From an uncultured Bacilli bacterium (GTDB taxonomy: Bacteria > Bacillota_I > Bacilli_A > RF39 > UBA660), in the NCBI GenBank assembly GCA_947628325.1, contig CANQZL010000021.1, positions 1 through 13,495 of the forward strand: a DNA stretch of 13,495 nucleotides, given 5' to 3'. Position 1 is the stretch's first letter; each line of letters opens with the position of its first letter. Below the pieces are notes generated by a model. It worked only from the letters and a program-made list of their open reading frames with translations. It was not told where the DNA came from and searched no databases. This document shows positions 6,343 to 12,137 of the stretch, one piece after another. Made by a program: the position numbers and the translations under genes.

Positions 6343-6351
6343 TGATATAAT
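6343..6351 (+). promoter_or_regulatory. Extended -10 promoter of the 403/104-aa pair
   Basis: TGATATAAT is a perfect extended -10 placed just after the previous stop codon, with no convincing -35. The predicted transcript start is only a few bases ahead of the AGGAGTG ribosome binding site, so the leader would be very short. Confidence 0.55.
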
Positions 6352-6371
6352 AATATAATAGGAGTGGGAAT

Positions 6372-7583
6372 ATGATAATAAATGATAATGAAAGATACAA
6401 TGAAACCTTTATAAAAGTATTGGAAAATTATCGTCAACAATTATTTGATGAAGGAAAAATAGCATATAAGAATGGTCAACAAAAAGATTGTATTTCTATT
6501 GGAAATGAATATATTATTAATAATGAAAAAGTACTAGAACAATATAATAATATAATGGAATTAATAGAAATATATCTTGATTTTTCAACAATAAATAAAG
6601 ACGAAATATATGATATCCCTCAAGCAACTCTTGCATATAAAGATAAAATAACATTTAATTTAAGAATTCGTAAAGAAAAAGCTCATTCATTTGCTAAAAA
6701 TGCTCGTAAATATGAAAAAATATTTTCTAATACTTTGCAGGTTAATTTCCCACAACAAGTATATCAATTACTTTATTTAAATCGAAATATACCAGGCTTT
6801 AATTTCCCAGCTCCTGAAATAAAACTATTAAATGAAGATATCTATGACTATGAATATCGCTTAGAATCTTATTACAAAAACCATAATTTTAAAAAAGCAA
6901 GTAGTCAAGATAAAATATGGCGTTCCCCATATCCGCATGAAAATATCAATTATAAAGATTTCCCTGATGTCATTAACGAATATTTTCAATCAGAATATTT
7001 TCTATATGCTAATAATTTCTTTAGAAATGAAGAGACTAATTTAAATGAAAGCGAAAATGATGAAAAAGAAATATATAATATAAGTAGTATTAAAACAATA
7101 GAAGAACTAATTTTATCAGAAGATAATGATCTTTTAATTTCTCAACTTTATAATTTGGCTACTGATAAAAAAACTTTAAGTGCCAAAAAATATCAATTAA
7201 TTTCTAAAATTGTTGCTAAAGCCAAAATTTATATACCTAAAAATGGTGATTTAAAAAAAGCTTTAGAAAAATATATTAATCTTGATGAATTTTATAATTA
7301 TTTCTTTAAAAGTAATAAAAATTCATTAAAATATGATTCAATATCTAATAATCCAAATAACGAATTTTCTTTAAATTTTGTTAATGAAACTAAAGACTTG
7401 AAAAAATTTGAAGAAGAAAAAAGAAAAATAGAACAAAAACTATCACAAATGATTATTGGAACTACAGAATATAATTCTATTTTAAAAGAATTAGATAAAA
7501 TTAATAAAAAAATTAATGTTGAAACTAAAAAATTACAATCATTATATGATAATTTAAATAATAGTTCATTAGGAGGTGTCTAA
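6372..7583 (+). CDS. Unrecognised 403-aa soluble protein with C-terminal coiled coil
   Basis: No signal peptide or membrane helix is visible. Residues 1-115 look helical and charged. A more conserved-looking aromatic/proline section follows (VNFPQQVYQLLYLNRNIPGFNFPAPEIKLLNEDIYDYEYRLESYY, about 124-168, then WRSPYPHENINYKDFPDVINEYF). An acidic low-complexity linker (NEETNLNESENDEKE) comes next, then a helical part, and finally a coiled coil over about 340-395 (KFEEEKRKIEQKLSQ...ILKELDKINKKINVETKKLQ). It reads like an adaptor or structural protein. The final codons contain AGGAGGTG (7571-7578), the ribosome binding site of the next gene, and the stop overlaps the next start as TAATG. The two products are probably made in linked amounts and may interact; this is inferred from coupling. 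No function is assigned. Confidence 0.85.
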   Translation: MIINDNERYNETFIKVLENYRQQLFDEGKIAYKNGQQKDCISIGNEYIINNEKVLEQYNNIMELIEIYLDFSTINKDEIYDIPQATLAYKDKITFNLRIRKEKAHSFAKNARKYEKIFSNTLQVNFPQQVYQLLYLNRNIPGFNFPAPEIKLLNEDIYDYEYRLESYYKNHNFKKASSQDKIWRSPYPHENINYKDFPDVINEYFQSEYFLYANNFFRNEETNLNESENDEKEIYNISSIKTIEELILSEDNDLLISQLYNLATDKKTLSAKKYQLISKIVAKAKIYIPKNGDLKKALEKYINLDEFYNYFFKSNKNSLKYDSISNNPNNEFSLNFVNETKDLKKFEEEKRKIEQKLSQMIIGTTEYNSILKELDKINKKINVETKKLQSLYDNLNNSSLGGV

Positions 7584-7897
7584 TGAAACCAAAAGATATC
7601 ATATATCTTAATAATGGAGATAGATATTTCATATTAAATAGAATTGATTTAGATGAAAATAAAAATTATATCTTTGCAATCAAAATAGATGAAGATAATA
7701 AAATTGCCAATCAAGACGGAATTTTTTTCCAAATAATAAAAAATAGATTTGAAACAAAAATATCAAAAATTACTTCCAAAGATAAAGTTTTTAAAAAATT
7801 AATACTCTTCGAATTAATTGAAGACTCAATAGGAAATGTTACCGGAGCCAAAAAACAAATTAATGACTTAAAATTACAAATAGAAAGTAGCATATAA
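7583..7897 (+). CDS. Unrecognised 104-aa beta-rich protein coupled to the 403-aa protein
   Basis: The first half (DIIYLNNGDRYFILNRIDLDENKNYIFAIKIDEDNKI) has alternating hydrophobic residues and DG/DE turns, typical of a small beta-barrel or beta-sheet domain. It is loosely like DUF1292-type proteins, although that resemblance is too weak to name it. The C-terminus (AKKQINDLKLQIESS) is a short amphipathic helix that could pair with the coiled coil of the upstream partner. ATG at 7583 shares its A with the upstream TAA, and a near-perfect AGGAGGTG lies four bases earlier, so translation is coupled. The stop codon sits in the loop of the terminator. Confidence 0.82.
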   Translation: MKPKDIIYLNNGDRYFILNRIDLDENKNYIFAIKIDEDNKIANQDGIFFQIIKNRFETKISKITSKDKVFKKLILFELIEDSIGNVTGAKKQINDLKLQIESSI

Positions 7898-7909
7898 GCT
7901 ACTTTTTTT
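7884..7909 (+). terminator. Intrinsic terminator of the 403/104-aa pair
   Basis: AAAGTAGC (7884-7891) pairs with GCTACTTT (7898-7905) around a 6-base loop that contains the stop codon, and T residues run to 7909. The stem is encoded by the last codons of the gene. Confidence 0.85.
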
Positions 7910-7910
7910 G

Positions 7911-7916
7911 TATAAT
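7911..7916 (+). promoter_or_regulatory. -10 box immediately after the terminator, U32 gene
   Basis: TATAAT begins two bases after the terminator T-run. The -35 position would fall inside the terminator stem (TAGCAT), a poor match. Transcription starting near 7923 would leave about ten bases before ATG 7933, with GGTGA at the very 5' end. Confidence 0.4.
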
Positions 7917-7932
7917 AATGCCGGTGATTTAT

Positions 7933-10119
7933 ATGAAGAAAACTGAATTACTAGTTCCTGTCGGAAATAAAGATTGCTTACTAGCAGCTATTCATAATGG
8001 GGCAGATGCCGTATATTTAGGAGGCAAAAAATTTGGAGCACGAGCATTTGCTAATAATTTTACTAACGAAGAAATAGTGGAGGCAATCAGAATATGTCAT
8101 TTATATGGAGTCAAAATTTATGTAACTGTAAATACTATGATATATAATGAAGAAATAGAAGAAAGTCTTAAATATTTAAATTTTCTATATGAAAATAATG
8201 TTGATGCTGTAATAATGCAAGACTTAGGATTAATTAATCTAACAAGAAAAGAAATTCCTAATTTAGAAATTCATGTTTCTACTCAAGCTCATAATCATAA
8301 CAATCCAGGTATCTCTTACTATAAAGATATAGGTTGTAAAAGAGTTGTATTTGATAGAGAATCATCACTAGAAGAAATAAATAATATTAATATTCCTATT
8401 GAAAAAGAAATCTTTGTATATGGAGCTTTATGTATATGCTATTCAGGTAATTGCTTATTTAGTGCCTTAAATGGAGGACGTAGTGCTAATAGAGGAATGT
8501 GTGTAGGATCATGTAGATTACCATATAAGCTTTTTAAAAATAATGAAATAAAAGATGAAGGATATTTACTAAGTACTAAAGATTTAAATACTTTAAACTA
8601 TTTAAAAGAAATATTAGATTCTAAAATAGATTCTTTAAAAATAGAAGGGCGTATGAAAAGTAAAGAATATGTTGCTGTAGTTACTAGAACATATCGTCGT
8701 TTAATAGATGCTTATTATAATAATAAAGATATGATATTAACTAAAGAAGAATTAAAAAATTTATTAGTTACGTATAATCGTGAATATACAAAAGGTTATT
8801 TATTTAAGTCAGATAATATAATTAATAGTAAAACATCTAATCATCAAGGTATATTAATAGGACAAGTTATAAAAGTTAATAATAAAAAGATAACTATTAA
8901 ATTAGAAGAAGATATTCATCAATATGATGCTATTCGTTTTGATAAGATAAATGAAGGTACCTATATAAATAGTTTATATAATTCAAAAGGTTTATTAGTA
9001 TCAAGCATTTCTAAGAACAATATTTGTGAAATAGATAATAAGACTAATCTAAAAGAAAAAGATTTATTAGGTAGTAAAGTTTTAAAAACAATATCATTTC
9101 TATTAAATAAAGAATTAAATAATATAAATGAGAAAAAAATTAATATTGAAATGAATTTTAAAGCTCATTTAAATACTAATATAGAGTTAATTATTAAAGA
9201 TGAAGTAAATTCTATTAAAATTAAAGGAATAAAGCCAGAAATGGCTAAAAATAGTCCTATAGATAAAAATAGTATAATAAAACAATTATCTAAATTAGGA
9301 AATACTCCCTTTACTATATCTAAACTAAATATTGAAATAGATAATAATATATTTATTAATATAAAAGATTTAAATGAATTAAGAAGAACTGCTATAAATA
9401 AATTAATTGAAATAAGAAAAGGTTTCCCTAAAAAAAATAATATCCACATACCAAAAATAATTCCTTGTCCTAATAATAAAACTAAGATAAGTATTTTAGT
9501 TAGAAATGAAGAACAATTAAATATTGCTATAAATAATAATATAGATATTATATATACTCCAAATGAAAACTTATATAATAAATATAAAAATAAATGTAAT
9601 ATTTATTTAAGATTAGAAAGAGTAAATAAGAAATATAAAGAATATCATAATGAAAGATTACTATGTACTGAATTAGGTTCTATAATTAATTATAAGAATA
9701 ATAATATAATACATAGTGATTATTATTTAAATAGTATAAATGATTATACCATAGATTCTTTAAGTAAATTAAATGTCTCAAGTATAACATTAAGTATTGA
9801 AGCAAATCTTAATACCTTAAAAAATATAATGTATAAAAATAAATCAGAAATAATTGTCTATGGAACAATAGAATGTATGATTATTAAAAATAATATATTT
9901 AATATTAAGGATGAACTATGTTATTTAAAAGATTATTTAAATCAAAAATATTTAGTTCAATATACAAATGGTTATACTCATATCTTTAATCATGAACCAA
10001 TAAATTTGTTAAATAATCTTACTAATTTAAAAGGTTTTGGAACATATCGTATAGAATTATTAGATGAAGATAGTAAAAAAACACAAAGTATTATTAATAA
10101 ATTAAAAGATATGTTATAA
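7933..10119 (+). CDS. Long U32-family protein, RlhA/TrhP-like RNA hydroxylation family
   Basis: Characterised U32 members such as E. coli RlhA and TrhP make 5-hydroxylated pyrimidines in 23S rRNA or tRNA, using prephenate and an iron-sulfur cluster; 'peptidase' is a historical name. The 728-aa protein has the N-terminal TIM-barrel-like part (ELLVPVGNKDCLLAAIHNGADAVYLGGKKFGARAFANNF), and the U32 signature IFVYGALCICYSGNCLFSALNGGRSANRGMCVGSCRLPY, whose C167, C174, C190 and C194 are candidate cluster ligands (C169 is an extra Cys). The length matches single-gene RlhA-type proteins plus a second, degenerate C-terminal half (VYGTIECMI, DELCYLKD...YTHIFNHEPINLL). ATG 7933 is chosen because GGTGA lies at 7923-7927; the in-frame ATG at 7918 has no ribosome binding site. 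Which RNA it modifies cannot be read from sequence. Confidence 0.92.
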   Translation: MKKTELLVPVGNKDCLLAAIHNGADAVYLGGKKFGARAFANNFTNEEIVEAIRICHLYGVKIYVTVNTMIYNEEIEESLKYLNFLYENNVDAVIMQDLGLINLTRKEIPNLEIHVSTQAHNHNNPGISYYKDIGCKRVVFDRESSLEEINNINIPIEKEIFVYGALCICYSGNCLFSALNGGRSANRGMCVGSCRLPYKLFKNNEIKDEGYLLSTKDLNTLNYLKEILDSKIDSLKIEGRMKSKEYVAVVTRTYRRLIDAYYNNKDMILTKEELKNLLVTYNREYTKGYLFKSDNIINSKTSNHQGILIGQVIKVNNKKITIKLEEDIHQYDAIRFDKINEGTYINSLYNSKGLLVSSISKNNICEIDNKTNLKEKDLLGSKVLKTISFLLNKELNNINEKKINIEMNFKAHLNTNIELIIKDEVNSIKIKGIKPEMAKNSPIDKNSIIKQLSKLGNTPFTISKLNIEIDNNIFINIKDLNELRRTAINKLIEIRKGFPKKNNIHIPKIIPCPNNKTKISILVRNEEQLNIAINNNIDIIYTPNENLYNKYKNKCNIYLRLERVNKKYKEYHNERLLCTELGSIINYKNNNIIHSDYYLNSINDYTIDSLSKLNVSSITLSIEANLNTLKNIMYKNKSEIIVYGTIECMIIKNNIFNIKDELCYLKDYLNQKYLVQYTNGYTHIFNHEPINLLNNLTNLKGFGTYRIELLDEDSKKTQSIINKLKDML

Positions 10120-10120
10120 T
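10112..10120 (+). promoter_or_regulatory. Extended -10 element inside the end of the U32 gene
   Basis: TGTTATAAT overlaps the U32 stop codon and lies 19 bases before the next ATG. No strong -35 box is visible, so this may add to read-through from the U32 gene. Confidence 0.4.
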
Positions 10121-10139
10121 GTAGATAGTAGGTGATGCA

Positions 10140-10760
10140 ATGAGAGATTTAAGAACTTGTCGTATTCAAGATATCGATGATATTTTCTTTGCAACTAAAG
10201 AGTCCCAGGGATTTAATAATGCTATGTATGCTATAAGATATGTCTTATTTGATGATGAGAGTGTCTTTGAAGGACGCGAACATAGTGCAAATAAGTATTC
10301 TTATATATCAACAAGAAATAATGCTCGTAAGAAAGCCATGATTTTACAACAAGATGATTTAGCACATATATTAATTAAATATTGTATGGCTTCATTTGGT
10401 TTACGAGGCAAAGACTTTACAATTACAGAAGAGGATTTTCTCTTAAATCAAAAAAGAGTAGATCGTTTAGAAATAAGTGCTTATGAAATGATTGAACAAG
10501 TAGCATATGCAGCAATGGGGGAAATTTATAATGCTTATGACTTCCTTTTTAGTAATCACGATTTATTAATAGAAGTAGTTATATATATGCTTGAAGAGCG
10601 ATATATTACTAATTTAAGAGATGAATTAGATAATTTTGAAGGAATTATTGAAAACAATGATATGGATAAAGATACTAGATATAAGTTTTATGATGCATAT
10701 AATAATTTAGATGATAACTTTGCTGAACTAAAAAGAAATAATCCTGAATATATAAAATAG
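10140..10760 (+). CDS. Unrecognised 206-aa soluble protein upstream of mscL
   Basis: I do not recognise a family. The protein is acidic, without signal peptide or membrane helices, and mostly helical. Recognisable stretches are RTCRIQDIDDIFFATKESQGFNNAMYAIRYVLF (5-37), a basic central region (NKYSYISTRNNARKKAMILQQDDL) and a long helical part containing RLEISAYEMIEQVAYAAMGEIYNAYDFL. Its base use is less extremely AT-rich than region 2 and its residue mix is less Asn/Lys dominated, which suggests a core rather than accessory gene; that is inference. GGTGAT at 10131-10136 supports the start. It ends in TAG, 19 bases before mscL, so the two are probably cotranscribed. Confidence 0.85.
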   Translation: MRDLRTCRIQDIDDIFFATKESQGFNNAMYAIRYVLFDDESVFEGREHSANKYSYISTRNNARKKAMILQQDDLAHILIKYCMASFGLRGKDFTITEEDFLLNQKRVDRLEISAYEMIEQVAYAAMGEIYNAYDFLFSNHDLLIEVVIYMLEERYITNLRDELDNFEGIIENNDMDKDTRYKFYDAYNNLDDNFAELKRNNPEYIK

Positions 10761-10779
10761 AAGTGTTGAGGTAACAATT

Positions 10780-11244
10780 ATGAGTAAAAAAAATATAAAA
10801 AAAGATATTGATAAACTTTCTGAAAAGAGTTCAGGTTTTATAAAAGAATTTAAAGAATTCATAGCTCGTGGCAATGTTATGGATTTAGCTGTAGGTGTTA
10901 TTATTGGTAATGCTTTTTCTAAAATAGTAACAAGTCTTACTGATAATATAATTATGCCTTTAGTAGGTGTTGTAGTAGGTGGTTTTGATTTTTCAAATTT
11001 ATCCTATACATTTAAAGTTTTTGGTCGTACAGTTGACTTAAGTTACGGCATATTTATTCAAAATATCGTTGACTTTCTAATAACAGCTTTCTGTATCTTT
11101 GTAGCAATTAAGTTTATGAATCGTTTCTTTGCTAAGAAAAAGCAAAATGAAATCGAAGAGGAAAAAGCATCTCCTAAACCAGAAGAAGTTGTTCTATTAG
11201 AAGAAATTAGAGATTTATTAAAAGAAAAAACTGAAAATGAATAA
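10780..11244 (+). CDS. mscL: Large-conductance mechanosensitive channel MscL
   Basis: MscL is a homopentameric inner-membrane channel that opens under membrane tension and releases solutes on osmotic downshock. The family signature is clear: FKEFIARGNVMDLAVGVIIGNAFSKIVTSLTDNIIMPLVG (24-63) includes the pore-lining TM1 and its glycines. TM2 spans about 88-115 (YGIFIQNIVDFLITAFCIFVAIKFMN). The C-terminal bundle reads PEEVVLLEEIRDLLKE (134-149), as in E. coli. At 154 aa it is longer than E. coli MscL (136 aa), mainly through a charged extension of about 19 residues at the N-terminus (MSKKNIKKDIDKLSEKSSG). GAGG at 10768-10771 supports this start rather than an internal one. The stop codon lies within a bidirectional terminator shared with the convergent small gene. 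Confidence 0.97.
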   Translation: MSKKNIKKDIDKLSEKSSGFIKEFKEFIARGNVMDLAVGVIIGNAFSKIVTSLTDNIIMPLVGVVVGGFDFSNLSYTFKVFGRTVDLSYGIFIQNIVDFLITAFCIFVAIKFMNRFFAKKKQNEIEEEKASPKPEEVVLLEEIRDLLKEKTENE

Positions 11245-11258
11245 TTTTCAGCTTTTTT
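11225..11258. terminator. Bidirectional terminator between mscL and the 67-aa gene
   Basis: CTGAAAAT (11231-11238) pairs with ATTTTCAG (11244-11251) around a 5-base loop. Six T residues follow on the plus strand (11253-11258), and six A residues precede it (11225-11230), giving a U-run on the minus strand. It therefore serves both convergent genes and overlaps both stop codons. Confidence 0.8.
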
Positions 11259-11460
11259 AACTAAATATAAAAGGAGAGAAAATAGTAATTAGAATACCAA
11301 GTACCATAATTAAAACCATAAGCCAAGTAGCAATCTGCATAAACAATTTATTACGTTCTGCAGCAGTCCTTTTCTTTTTAATAGGTTTTTCCTTTACTTT
11401 TTTTTCTTTTTTTATTTCTTCTTTTTCTTCTACTTCCATAGTTTTTTTATTTTTACTCAT
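11257..11460 (-). CDS. 67-aa single-TM membrane protein, DUF4044-like
   Basis: Residues 1-38 are cytoplasmic by charge: a dense mix of Lys and Glu followed by PIKKKRTAAERNKL. One TM helix spans about 42-62 (QIATWLMVLIMVLGILITIF), and only a few residues lie outside. The layout, a basic N-terminus ending near one TM segment with a Met/Val/Gly-rich core, resembles the DUF4044 small proteins of Bacilli, whose role is unknown. Coding status is supported by a strong minus-strand GAGGTGAT (plus 11465-11472) five bases before the ATG, by the convergent layout, and by the shared terminator. It is the only native minus-strand gene in the window besides the transposase. The DUF4044 link is from pattern, not a search. 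Confidence 0.8.
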   Translation of the reverse strand: MSKNKKTMEVEEKEEIKKEKKVKEKPIKKKRTAAERNKLFMQIATWLMVLIMVLGILITIFSPFIFS

Positions 11461-11534
11461 TTATATCACCTCAAAACTATATATAATTTATCATATTTTT
11501 AATATTAAGTAAATATTATTTAGTAGGTGAGAAT
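11461..11534. promoter_or_regulatory. Divergent intergenic region, probable promoters for both neighbours
   Basis: These 74 bases separate the minus-strand 67-aa gene from the plus-strand SpoIIM-like gene, so promoters for both must lie here or inside coding sequence. TATAAT at 11482-11487 and TATTAT at 11514-11519 are plus-strand -10 candidates. No convincing -35 box or minus-strand promoter stands out in the AT-rich sequence. Confidence 0.4.
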
Positions 11535-12104
11535 ATGGTAAGAAATATAGCAAAACATAAGTACATTTACTTATTTATAATAGTATTATCAATAATTGGA
11601 TTTACTTCTGGATACTTATTTTATACTTTTCAAAATGAAGAAACTAAAACAAAAATAATAGATGAAATTAATATTAAAGAAGAACTTAATAATAGTTTTA
11701 ATAACTTTAGTAAAAGAACAAAAGAAATAGGTATAGTTTTTATATCTGGAATACTTATAATACCTGAAATAACTAATATCTTTAAAATATATTATAATCC
11801 ATTTGAAATAGGTTTTATCTTTAATGCCTTAAAAACTTATAATATTAAGTTTTCTTTATTATATAGTTTAATATATCATATAATACCATTTATATTTATT
11901 CTTATCTTAATTAGATTATCTTTTTCAATATCCATAAATATTATAAAAATAATTATAAATAAAAGAAAAAATATTAAATTTAAAAGAAAACTACGCATAT
12001 TATTAAAAAAATATATATTAATTAGCTTAATAATTCTTTTTTATGAGTTTTTAATCTTTATTTTTAGTGGAAGTATTAATAGTTATTTAATGACAATTTT
12101 ATAA
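11535..12104 (+). CDS. SpoIIM-family (DUF95) membrane protein
   Basis: In B. subtilis SpoIIM is part of the SpoIID-SpoIIM-SpoIIP complex that remodels septal peptidoglycan during engulfment, but the family also occurs in bacteria that do not form spores. The 189-aa protein has TM1 at about 9-30, an outer hydrophilic segment rich in Glu, Lys and Asn (31-64), hydrophobic helices at about 65-82 and 88-100, a pair within 105-140 containing IYHIIPFIFILIL, a basic cytoplasmic loop (NKRKNIKFKRKLRILLKKY) and a last helix at about 160-180. Order and lengths fit SpoIIM (B. subtilis about 215 aa). GTAGGTGAG at 11523-11531 supports the start. SpoIID and SpoIIP are not in the window, so no sporulation role can be claimed. 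Confidence 0.75.
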   Translation: MVRNIAKHKYIYLFIIVLSIIGFTSGYLFYTFQNEETKTKIIDEINIKEELNNSFNNFSKRTKEIGIVFISGILIIPEITNIFKIYYNPFEIGFIFNALKTYNIKFSLLYSLIYHIIPFIFILILIRLSFSISINIIKIIINKRKNIKFKRKLRILLKKYILISLIILFYEFLIFIFSGSINSYLMTIL

Positions 12105-12119
12105 TACTAATGCTATAAT
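12090..12119 (+). promoter_or_regulatory. Promoter of the coiled-coil gene
   Basis: ATGACA (12090-12095), an 18-bp spacer and TATAAT (12114-12119) with TGC before it make an extended -10 promoter. The -35 box lies in the last codons of the SpoIIM-like gene. The GAGGTGG ribosome binding site follows at 12127-12133. Confidence 0.6.
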
Positions 12120-12137
12120 ATAATAAGAGGTGGCGTA

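Noticed and set aside
7918..7932. ATG 7918 as the start of the U32 gene
   Set aside because: It has no ribosome binding site, overlaps the -10/terminator segment, and adds MPVIY ahead of the normal family N-terminus; ATG 7933 has GGTGA at correct spacing.
4525..9449. Minus-strand open frames inside the RDD, 442-aa, 104-aa and U32 genes
   Set aside because: They are antisense to genes with clear starts and terminators and show no coding signals of their own.
7933..10119. U32 gene as a collagenase or protease
   Set aside because: The name is historical; characterised U32 members of this layout act in RNA hydroxylation, and the conserved cysteines fit an iron-sulfur role.
11535..12104. Evidence that the organism sporulates
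   Set aside because: SpoIIM-family proteins also occur in non-sporulating bacteria, and no other sporulation gene is in the window.
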